A stretch of DNA of 64,000 nucleotides from Panaeolus papilionaceus (Eukaryota; Basidiomycota; Agaricomycetes; Agaricales), in assembly GCA_015501605.1 (NCBI GenBank), contig JADNRZ010000015.1, forward strand, positions 310,001 through 374,000, read 5' to 3'. Positions 33,366-43,540 of this stretch are shown piece by piece; the stretch's first letter is position 1, and each line of letters starts with the position of its first letter. Both the position numbers and the translations under genes were made by a program. Under the pieces are notes generated by a model, which searched no databases, was not told the origin of the DNA, and was given only the letters and a program-made list of their open reading frames with translations.

Positions 33366-36034
33366 AACTTCGTGGTGCGTGCTACTTCACCAAGCTTGAC
33401 ATTCGTTGGGGTTTCAACAATGTCCGCATCAAAGAAGGAGATGAGTGGAAGGCTGCTTTTCGCACTCACAGAGGTCTCTTCAAACCTCTTGTCATGTTCT
33501 TTGGTCTCACCAACAGTCCTGCCACCTTCCAAACCATGATGAACGAGATCTTCCAAGACATGATCTCTGAAGGTGTGGTTGTGGTATATCTGGATGACAT
33601 CCTGATCTTCACCAAGGATATTCCTGAACATCGAGAGGTCACTCATAGGGTCCTGAAGCGTCTAGAGCAACATGGTCTCTGCCTCCGCCTGGAGAAATGC
33701 GAGTTTGAGAAGACACGCATTGAGTACCTTGGGCTTATCATTGCTGAGAACCGAGTCGAGATGGATCCTGTCAAAGTTGCTGGAGTTGCTCAATGGCCCA
33801 TCCCCACCAATAGGAAAGAAGTCCAATCTTTCCTGGGTTTTGCCAACTTCTATTGACGGTTCATCAAGGACTTCTCTCATCATGCACGTCCCCTCTTTGA
33901 TCTTACCAAGAGCTCCACTGAGTTTTCCTGGTCTCCTGCTGCCGCTACTGCCTTCCAGTCCATCAAGGATGCTGTCACCTCCTCCCCTGTCCTTGCTGCT
34001 CCCAATGATGATCTCCCTTTCTGGCTTGAAGCTGACTCTTCAGACTTTGCCACTGGTGCTGTACTCTCTCAGCAGTCTCCAGAAGATGGAAAGTGGCATC
34101 CAATCGCTTTCTTTTCCAAGTCACTCTCTCCTGTCGAAAGGAATTATGAGATTCATGACAAGGAAATGCTTGCAATCATTCGAGCCTTACAGGAATGGAG
34201 ACACTTCCTTGAGGGTGCCTGCCACAAGTTTGAGATCTGGACTGACCACAAGAACTTGGAATACTTCATGTCGTCTCAGAACCTCAACGGCAGGCAAGCC
34301 TGCTGGTCTCTCACTCTGGCCCGCTTTGACTTTGTCATGCAGCACAAGGCAGGAGCTACTATGGGAAAAGCAGATGCTCTCTCACGTCGGTCTGACCATG
34401 GTTCTAGTGAACGTGACAACCAGAACATCACCCTCCTCACCCCAGGGATGTTTGCAGTTCGTGCACTAGAAGGTCTGGAATTTGTTGGACAGGAACGCTC
34501 TCTGGTTCGTGAGATCCGTCGACATTCCAAGGAGGCCTCTGATCTTGAGGACACTGTGGCCAAGGCAGTCAAGGCACTCAGAAAGACTGGATTTCAGTCT
34601 CTTCGCTCCTCAGAGTGGGATGAAGCTGATGGTCTTATCTACTTCTGTGGAAAGCTCTATGTTCCACCAGGTGGTGATCTTCGTCATCGCATTGTGGCTC
34701 TCTGTCATGACTCCACTCTTGCTGGACACCCTGGACGTTGGAAGACCTTGGAGCTTGTGTCTAGGAACTACTGGTGGCCTCGCATGTCTAAGTTCATTGG
34801 ACTCTACACCAGCACCTGTGACATGTGTCTTAGGACCAAGACCATCAGGCAGCGACCCCTTGGAGAGCTTGAGCCCCTTGCTGTTCCTGACCGCCGTTGG
34901 GACCATATCAGTGTGGACTTCATTGTTGAGCTTCCTGAGTCCAATGGTTATGATGCCATCATGGTTGTTGTTGACTCCCTTTCCAAACGCGCCCACTTCA
35001 CTGCTACCACTACCACTGTCTCTGCCCTAGGCACTGCCTGCATGTATTGTGACCATATCTGGAAACTCCATGGCCTTCCATCCAAGGTAGTCTCTGATCG
35101 TGGTCCACAGTTCATTGCAGAGTTCACTACTGAACTCTACAGGCTGCTTGGGATTGAGCCAGCTCGTAGCACTGCCTATCACCCTCAAACTGATGGACAG
35201 ACTGAGCGTGTCAACCAGGAGTTGGAACAATACCTCAGGCTCTACATCTCTGAGCGACAGGATGACTGGTACGACATCCTTTCCATGGCTGAGTTTGCCT
35301 ACAACAACCATGTCCACTCCTCCACCCAGCAGACTCCCTTCCTTCTAGACTCTGGTCAACATCCTCGTATGGGCTTTGAACCTCTTCCTCCCTCCCGGAT
35401 GGAAACTGTGAATGAGTTCACTGATAGGATGAAGACTGCTCTTGAGGAAGCACATGCTGCCTTAGCAGCTGCTAAGGAGGACATGGCTAGGTACTACAAC
35501 TGGTGTTGCACCAAGGCTCCTGAGATCAAGCCTGGAGATCGTGTCTACCTTGATGCCTCAGACATCCAAACCACTCGGCCATCCAAGAAGCTCTCCCACA
35601 AGTGAGTTGGTCCTTACCCAGTCATTTCTAGTGTTGGAAAGAATGCCTACCGTCTTCAGCTTCCTAAATCCCTCTCCCGCATCCATCCAGTCTTCCATAT
35701 TGTCAGACTCACTCCTGCTCCTTATGACCCCATCTCTGGTCGAAGAGCCAAGCTACCCCCACCTCCTGTGCTTGTTGACAATGTTGAAGAGTTCGTTGTG
35801 GAGAAGATTTTGAACAGCAAGTTCATCAGAGGCAAACTTCGATACCTGATCAAATGGGAAGGATACGATGCTGGTTGGAATTCTTGGGAACCAGCTGACA
35901 ATGTCCATGCTCCTGACCTCATCAAGGACTTCTAGGCAGAGAATCCTAAGGCTCCAAAGGTTATCAGGACCACTTATGCTCATATTCCTTACAAACAGGC
36001 TGGACTTCATGCTTCGAGGGCGAAGCAATCCTAG
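33366..36034 (+). pseudogene. Outer Ty3/gypsy Pol: RT, RNase H, integrase, chromodomain
   Basis: Continuation of the frame interrupted at 25607: RT (YLDDILIF), RNase H (EMLAIIRALQEW, WTDHKNLEYF), integrase HHCC (CDMCLRTK), DDE core (VDFIVELPE, VSDRGPQF, TERVNQELEQ) and a C-terminal chromodomain (YLIKWEGYDAGWNSWEP). One frame throughout, with three internal stops: TGA 33854-33856 (inside the conserved NFYRRF), TGA 35603-35605 and TAG 35933-35935. The natural stop is TAG 36032-36034. All three lesions fit single C-to-T or G-to-A changes. The element is chromodomain-bearing but clearly a different lineage from the inner one. Confidence 0.93.
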
Positions 36035-36045
36035 AGGGGGGGTAA

Positions 36046-36409
36046 TGTCAGGGGATCTCCTGCTACCTCCTATTCCTTTCCTTATTCTTGTCTCTCTTGT
36101 CTCTCCTTTCCCCTATTTCCCTTTGCTCTATTTCATTATCTGGACATACCATGGACTCATATATATTATATTACACTCTCCTTTAGTTGTCACTCATTTG
36201 TTATTCACTTGTTTCCACTGTTACATAGTCATTCCTTTGTGTTTCCCTTTGTTTATTCCCAAAGGCATTGTTTGGCATCAAGGCTGATGCCAATGCCAGC
36301 TCATCACTTAAATAGCTGTTTCACCTGGGTTTGATCCTTTACCTCTTTCTCTTTGGATCTCCCCCAGGTGAGCCTACTTCCTGTATTTATGTAGAGCTGA
36401 TATATATCT
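36046..36409 (+). repeat. 3' LTR of the outer gypsy element, right end uncertain
   Basis: Starts TGTCAGGGGATCTCC right after the tract AGGGGGGGTAA. The 5' LTR is outside the surviving part, so the right boundary cannot be fixed; an 18-bp CTTTGGATCTCCCCCAGG occurs twice near 36351 and 36408, and the LTR may extend some tens of bases past 36409. Confidence 0.65.
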
Positions 36410-36811
36410 TTGGATCTCCCCCAGGACTTGTGTGTGTCTGAGGTGCCCTTACAGTTGCCTGCGCGGTTCATCCATGAGGTAACTCAAGGGCTTTGGCCAG
36501 TAGGTGCCCCCTTGGGCCTGCCCTCTCTTCGTGATTGGCAACTGCGTCGAGGTGCATTAACACCAAAGACATGCAGATTGCCACGCTTAACGGACACCTG
36601 CTTCGGTGAGATAAGTCCTTATCGCCGCGCAATCAGCTTTGATATCTTGCCCTATGACACTGCTCGCCCTGTGCCTGCCGTAGTATATACCCAACCTAAT
36701 TGGGGAGTAGTCTTTCCTAGTATTCGTACTTCATTTGTATTTACTGTGACCCGACCGGACTGCCAGCTGTGCACCAGTATATAAATTGTTGAACCAAAAA
36801 AAAAAAAAAAA
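36410..36811 (+). mobile_element. Retroposon 3' end with poly(A), LINE- or SINE-like
   Basis: The body shows no similarity I can see to the LINE 3' UTRs here, but the last part (GACCGGACTGC..CCAGTATATAAATTGTTGA then A16) is shared with the LINE 3' ends at 9854-9910 and 38330-38402. It lands in, or abuts, LINE E ORF1 at 36812. It may be a different LINE subfamily or a non-autonomous element borrowing the LINE tail. I did not find clear A/B boxes. Confidence 0.6.
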
Positions 36812-38222
36812 CCTGAGAGTGCGCGAATGACCCTGCCCAACCGGGCAAAGGCACCATTCACCTCTTGATAAAGGTTCTTGACATCTGCATGAGGGACATC
36901 TTGAGCAGTGAAAGTAATGAGGACCTGCTTGCGCGAAGGGCCCTTCATTACAAATTTAGGCATCGCCGAAGACTTCTTCTTCGTGCCTGATGATGGCCCA
37001 GTTTCCTGGGTGGGGTATTGGTGTGGGGGGAAGTGGGTACGAATCCACTCCCCTCCCATTTGTTGCACACTTGGTTTGGGCACTCGGGCCTGGGGGGTGT
37101 GTTTGACAACTGCAGTGAACAATGGTTTCAGCTTCATCGCATGGTTGACAGCTGGTGGAGGACCTGTGGGTCTCCTGAAGGTAGCTGCAACTGGTACCTT
37201 TGGCTTTGTCGGGCCTGGCATGGGGATGTCTTTGTCACCAGCAGGGCTTGAGGAAGTTGGACCTGCCTCGGCGGGTCCCAGAGCCTTTCGTTTCCCAAAA
37301 GTCGATGACTTTCGGGGCCTGGAAGAACCCGGCTTGCCACCTGATGGTCCGTGCGCACTGCCATGTACTTGTGGGGTGGTGTCAAGGTCACCAGCGATGG
37401 CTTGCTGCACCTCGGCGTCATACTCCTCATCCATCTCCATTGGTGGAGGGGGGGAGGAGGGAGGAAGGGACCCTTTGACCAGGGGTGCCCTTATTGTGAT
37501 ATCGCCGCTATCCTCAACCTTGTAGGCAGTGTTAAGGACGTTGTAGAGGGCCCTAACCAGTGGTGTGGGTTCTCCAGTTGGGCGAGTATTTGCCCAGGTG
37601 GAACTGGACACATGTTCAACAAGTTGGAGTATCTCGCTGGCAAGGACTGTGGTGTTGTTGGAGTCTCCAAAGACAGATGGGTGTGCACTGTTTTCCATCC
37701 AGTGCCTGATCTCTCTAACACTGCAAATTGCCGCCTTCAGATCCCCACTGGCCTCCTCCTTCGTACCAGCTGCTTTGAAGGGAACCGAAGAATGCCTTGA
37801 GTATTGTGATTGGGAGGTAGCCGGTCTTTGGGACCCCCTGGTAGTGGATGCCCAGCTTCTCTCGCTGCAGTGATCTTGTTGAGACCCACAATCCGGGATC
37901 GGAGTCTTGTAACAGTCGCAGGCTGCAGGTGCTGACTGCATGGTTGGTGTTGGTGAGGAGGAACGTCCTCCAGGGGCAGTATAGCCACCTAAATCTGAGG
38001 ATGGTGCTTCGGAGAGTGCATTCCCTTCTGGAATTGTCAGGTTCATCACCGATGAAGGAGTATGGGTTTGGAACACAGGGCTGGCAGGCACCTGCAATCC
38101 TATTGAACTTGGTGCACAAGGCGCCCCTTCCTTAGACATTGAGCACAATTTGAAGAATAATGTTGAGTAGTTGTTGAGTTGTCGCCCAAATAGGAAGGTG
38201 GTGGTTCAGGGTCAAGAAGTGT
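36812..38222 (-). pseudogene. LINE fragment E: ORF1 N-terminal part and 5' UTR
   Basis: Minus-strand ORF1 from ATG 38139 (MSKEGAP) is open down to 36813, where it meets the poly(A) of the retroposon; the reading frame beyond is foreign. It aligns over most of its length with LINE C ORF1, including VPHADVKNLYQEVNGAFAR, and stops at the motif RALS, exactly where LINE B begins. The 5' UTR is 38149-38222. No internal stops, so it is the best copy of this ORF1 half in the window. Confidence 0.83.
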
Positions 38223-38402
38223 GCATCCCCTTCTGAGCTTGCGGCAGCTCTTAAGCCCCCTTCATTTCTTGATATGATTGCAGTTTTTAGTAGGAGTTGG
38301 TGTATATGTAGTTTATCTCATGTATATTAGCAATGATCATGACCGGACTGCTAACAAGCCCCAGTATATAAATTGTTGATTTAAAAAATAAATAAATAAA
38401 AA
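38223..38402 (+). mobile_element. LINE fragment F: 3' UTR and A-rich tail
   Basis: About 180 bp matching the inverse of LINE A 3' UTR (9866-10020), ending in a T/A-rich AAAAAATAAATAAATAAAAA tail. Dead on arrival or a remnant; it joins the 5' end of LINE E to LINE G. Confidence 0.85.
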
Positions 38403-39186
38403 GATCCCGATGTGCCCTATTTGCAGAGGTCCCCATCTTAGAGACCACCACTGTGCCATGGCAGGCTGCTGTAAAGGCAACAAGAACACCAAGCCCCCAA
38501 TCCTGGCCACCCCAGCAGACCAGGATTGCCCCCATCAGTTCCCCTGCCTCAATTGCAGGAAGGAACACAGCGCAGATTCCTGCAAGTGCGCATTCTGGCA
38601 CAATAGGTACGATGATACCTATTATGTCAAGGGAAATTAGAGTATATTGTCAAAATGTTTGTAAAAATTATGGACATGTAGACTTGTTACTAGATCATAT
38701 GCAAAATGTGTATGATCTTCTTTTCATCCAAGAACCACCATGGCATGTGATTAGGACTGCACTGTTGACCTCCAATAAGGAGGGAGACGAAGTTGATGGG
38801 CCTCCAGCCCATCCGAACTGGCTGCTCTTCACTGGCACAAAGAGTGCTGTTGGGCTCCACCCTGTGTGATCATGTATGTTGCCTGCAGCCTTGTACGTTT
38901 TTGCCCTGCACTTCACCCAGACCTTGTCAAACACCGGGATATCCAACTTCTCTCTCTGTTTGGGGAGAGGGAAGTTTTTAACTTTATGAAAGTCTATTCT
39001 GACAGTGCTGGAAGTGCTATGCGCTTCCTGCACGACCATATTGAGGAACTCCCCCCACTTGTATATATGGGAGGAGACTTCAACTGTCACTCGAACATCT
39101 GGGACCTGGATGTGGAAGGGCACAATTGGCAAGCTGTCATGATAATGGAGATCACAGCTGAAACGGGGCTGTGCTGGGCAGAACAG
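38403..39186 (+). pseudogene. LINE fragment G: ORF1 zinc knuckles and ORF2 endonuclease start
   Basis: ORF1 knuckle region (CPICRGPHLRDHHCAMAGCC, CLNCRKEHSADSC), then ORF2 (RVYCQNVCKNYGHVDLLL, LLFIQEPPWH) and, after a frame change near 38865, the apurinic endonuclease-like core with YMGGDFNCHSNIWD. The ATGA junction region present in B and I is deleted here. Ends where LINE H begins. Confidence 0.8.
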
Positions 39187-41529
39187 TCAATGAGAAGATA
39201 AGCACAAACTTGTGGAGAGCACTAAACATTGAAACCTCAGCCAATATAACAGCAATCCAATTCTCCTACCCTTCCAACACCCTCACCATCTTCAGCATAT
39301 ACAATGACAGCATGCACAACTGCACATTAAGCGCTCTGAACCAGTACCTGGACAGCAATAGGCAGCAGATATACAGCAACAGGGGACACATTATATGGGG
39401 AGGTGACTTCAACAGACACCACCTGCTCTGGGACAACGATGATGACAACAGACTCTTCACAAAGTCAGCACTTGAGGAAGCACAGAAGCTTATCCAGCTA
39501 GCAGTGGAATGGAACATGGATCAAGCACTTCCAAAAGGCATCCACACTCTGGAGCACTCCAGGACTAAGAACCACTCTCAACCAGACAATGTATTCTGCA
39601 CTGACCACACCTCCAACAGGATCATCAAATGCAATGTCCTCCCAGAATTATGCCCTGTCAAGACAGACCACTACCCAATCAGAATCCTGCTAGACATCTC
39701 TAAAAACGAAGCTCCACAACAACCCATAAGGAATTTCTGAATGACAGACTGGCAGAAGTTCAACGCCTCACTAATCATCCTCCTAGTGACAGAGTCAGCC
39801 GATGACAACATCCACCACAAAGCTGAACTGGACAGAGCGATTGAAAAACTAGCTGAAGCAATCCAGCACACAACAGAGGAAACTGTCCCCCTAAGTAAAC
39901 CAACCAAATTTATGAGGAGGTGGTGGAACAAAGACCTCAACACCCTGCGCAAGGAGAAGCAAAAGCTCAGTTGGAAGCATCACAAGCTTTCAGACCAACC
40001 AGATCACCCTGTCCATGCCGAATTCTGTGAAGTCAGAAGCAGATATATTGAAGCAATACTTGCAGCCAAAGAGGATCACTGGAGACAGTTCTTAGAAGAT
40101 GCAACAGAGAGGGAGATGTGGACAGCTAACGGATACCTCAAAAGCCCAATAGGTGATGGCAGCAAGCCAAGGATGCCATTGCTAAAAGCCCAGAGGAACA
40201 GGGCCCTCACAACAATAGACACTAATGCCGACAAGGCAGAAGTCCTAGCGAGATCCTTCTTCCCACCCTGACCAGCAAGAGAACAAGTGGATGCCCACAC
40301 AACACTCGAAGCAGAACACCCATGCCACTACCCTCAACCTCTCCCAGCAACACTCCCGATCACGATAGACAAAGTCAAGGCTCACATAGCAAGACTATCA
40401 CCATTCAAAGCCCCAGGGCTCGACGGTATCCCAAATATTGTATTCCAGAAGTGTACTGACATCCTTGCCCCTCACCTAGCCTGCATTTTCAATGCCACCC
40501 TCAGACTTGACCACTACCACAAAAGCTGGAAGCAATCTATAACATGTGTTCTACGCAAGCCAGGGAAACCCTCCTACAAACTTCCACAAGCATATCGCCC
40601 GATAGCCCTCCTCTCAACAACAAGCAAGATACTCTCATCCATTATAGTGGAGGACATCATGAACATCATAGAAGAGAACAGCCTACTACCCCCCAATCAC
40701 TTTGGAGGGAGACCTGGAAGGACAACCTTGGATGTGCTACACTACCTAGTCCACAAAATCGAGTCAGCATGGAGAGATAACAAGGTTGTATCAGTATTAT
40801 TCCTTGATGTTGAGAGAGCTTTCCCAAATGCTGTCACTGAAAAAGTACTACACAACATGAGAAAAAGGAGGATCCCAAGAGAATACATCAACCTTATGGC
40901 AAGGATACTTGAAAACCGTCAAACAAAGCTCAAGTTTGACAACTTCCTATCTGTCCCCATCTCCATTGACAACAGCATTGGCCAGGGATGCCCTCTCTTG
41001 ATGATTATCTACATAATCTACAATGTGGACCTCCTCAAAATCCCTAATGGCAAGGACGAGGATTCCATAGGCTACATGGATGATGCAATCCTTATTGCAA
41101 TAGCTAAAGACTTCATAGGCACAACCACAAAGCTACAAGACATGATGGAACAAAGGGAGGGAGGAAACACATGGTCCAGGACTCATAATTCAAGATTCGA
41201 GATGAGTAAAGTCGTGGTAATGCACTTTTCATGCAAGATGGAAGTTGACAAACAGAAAAAGAGGACCGGACAATCACTCAGAGAGACAGCACCCCCTCTT
41301 ATCCTGCAAGGCACTGAAATTGAAGTTGTAGAGAAGTACAAATACCTTGGAATACTAACTGACCCAGAGCTTAAGTGGAAGCACCAGACCTCCAGAGCAA
41401 TTGAACAAGCCGCTAAGGGAATCCTCCTATGCAAACGACTGACCAACACAAGGAACAGACTAAACAGTAAACTAATGAGACATTTATACAGGGCAGTCAG
41501 AATACCCAAGCTCACATATGCAGTTGATG
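39187..41529 (+). pseudogene. LINE fragment H: endonuclease and RT of a second LINE subfamily
   Basis: One frame with TGA stops at 39738-39740 and 40269-40271. Contains the endonuclease C-terminal half (WGGDFNRHHLLWD, DNVFCT, KTDHYPI) and a complete RT palm (SPFKAPGLDGIPN, RPIALLSTTSKIL, SVLFLDVERAFPN, SIGQGCPLL, GYMDDAILIA) plus thumb (YKYLGILTDPELKWK). The active site is YMDD, and sequence similarity to LINE A/J is low, so this is a separate subfamily. N-terminus and RNase H are missing; both ends are chimeric joins to the other subfamily. Confidence 0.85.
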
Positions 41530-43483
41530 GTGAGTAGCCACTATGGCCATGCATCCAAACCCTCTAACCCCTGTTCTCAGAAATGAGTGTAAAAACGAAG
41601 GAAATTAGAGTATATTGTCAAAATGTTTGTAAAAATTATGGACATGTAGACCTGTTACTAGATTGTATGCAAGCCATGTACGGACACTGGCTCTGGTTCT
41701 ATAGAGGAGCTTGCAACAAAGAGCTCCTCAAGATGTTTAACGGGATGCAGCGTAAGGCTGCACTATGGATAACAGGTGTGGAACGCACCATGCCCATAGG
41801 AGGAGCGGAGGCCCTTGCAGGCCTCCTCCCCATCCCACTCCTGCTCAGGCGTCTTACTGACTGTTCCACATGGTGTGTCGGGACCCTGAGTGCCAGTCAC
41901 CCGCTCCGCGGGTTCCTGGACCAACAGAACTCACATGTGGCTCCGCTGCATGCTCATTCCTATGTGCGTATGTCTGAAACCAAAAGGCAGAAGACCTCTG
42001 GTGCTGTGATGGAGATCATCTCAAGACTCCCCCAACTATCTGAACCCATCAAGCTTTTGCCTGACAAGTCCAGACCAGGTAATCGACTTGTTGAACGCTT
42101 CCCATTCCAGGTGGATGTCAACGAGACCCTCCCGCCCCCGCCCACTCCGCTGCCTGATGGCAGCGAGTGGCTGACACAAGCAGAGCAGTTAGCTGAGCTC
42201 ATGGCTGAGATAATTGCCACTCCAGGTTTGTTTGTGGCTGCATGTGATGCGGCAGTTCCACGATACAACCACTTCCAGGCTGCGGTCGTGGTGTTAGTCT
42301 ACACTGCAAACCCCCTGGGAACACGTGACCCAAGGACCAACTGTGTGTCATGTGAGCCATCAGCTGAAGAGCCATGGCTCACTTGCATCCCATCAGGCAG
42401 AGCCACCTCTGCTGATGTGGAGCTCTTTGCTATCTGTCTTGCGCTGTGTAAGGCTATCACCTTCCCCAGATGCAAGCAGGTTTACCTCTTTTCTGACTGC
42501 ATGCCCGCTATTAGGCTTGCATTGGACTGCACAGAACACGGAGGCCAGGAACACAGCCTGGCCATTGTATGCGCCCTAGCCACCTGGCTCCCTGCGGGAG
42601 CCAACCAGCAAGTACTTTTTGTACACACCCCCTCCCAGCTTCGCTGGGGTCCCCAGAGGAAAAGCTCACAAGGCTGTCAGGTCTCTCCCCAGCGTTCACG
42701 TCAGTATACAACCACGCACAACGCTTACATGGCTCCGCAACTTTGCAGATTGCAAAGCACTCTCACTCTGGGATGCGCAGTTCTCAGATCAATCATACAG
42801 GGGCAAGCATTTTATGCCCCTGCACAATGTGCATGGCCGTCTCCTCAAGCCCACTACCAAGAAGGGTGGGTCTTGGTTACTGGTGTTCGAAGTGGGTCCC
42901 CTGTCTTTGACTGCTTGTGCAGTCCGTTGTATTACAGGCCACGCTCCCATCAGTGAATATTATCATTGTATGCAATTCAACCTCCCAGCCCCCCAGTGCG
43001 TCTGCAGACGATTTGGGTGGTGGTCACACATCTTGTGCTGTTGTAAGAAATTCAAGGTGCAACGTGGTTATCCCTGGGACACCTGGGAGCTAAACTGATT
43101 CTTGAACGTGCACCCCTGCATGTTCTCCTTCTCCGCTATATGCCCCGACTGCCCTCAGGAGGATGTGGGCATAGGATGATGTGCTGAAGATGGGCGCTTG
43201 TTGGGGTCCCAACAGCACCCTTTGAGGCTAGCTTTATGTATGTGGACCATAGTTGTACAGTCCCCAGTTATGTGTCCAAACCATAGTTGTACAGTCCACT
43301 GTAGAATAACAGTAGGGGACGATTTCCAGGACGATTTCCGGGGGTGGGGGATGGGTAGGGGGATGGGTAGGGGTATATAGGGGGTGAAATAGGTCATATT
43401 CCAGGGGTAGAAGGATGGGTAGGGGGTTGGGGATAGGGGGGATGGATGGGGGGATACTGGATAGGGGCTGGTGGCTTATCTGG
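41530..43483 (+). pseudogene. LINE fragment I: ORF2 with RT deleted, RNase H retained
   Basis: Starts at GTGAGTAGCC, the same point in the ORF1 end found in LINE B. ORF2 begins at ATG 41583 within ATGA (41583-41586). After the endonuclease start (RVYCQNVCKNYGHVDLLLDCMQA) the frame jumps to the RT thumb (YGHWLWFYRGACNKE), then RNase H (ACDAAV, DVELFAICLAL, LFSDCMPAI) and, after a frame change near 42640, a C-terminal Cys-rich motif with HILCCCKKF, ending at 43098. Endonuclease core and RT palm are absent. The 3' UTR (43099-43483) is G-rich. Confidence 0.83.
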
Positions 43484-43540
43484 CTGGGTGGAGGTTGGGC
43501 AAATGTTGTCAGATAGATATGATATGGGTATGGGGGTGTA
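43318..43540 (+). repeat. G-tract-rich sequence, possible G-quadruplexes
   Basis: Many runs of 3-6 G on the plus strand (units like GGGATGGGTAGGGG and GGGGATAGGGGGGATGG) at the end of the LINE I 3' UTR and into the left end of the next element. Enough closely spaced G-runs for several quadruplexes. Confidence 0.7.
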
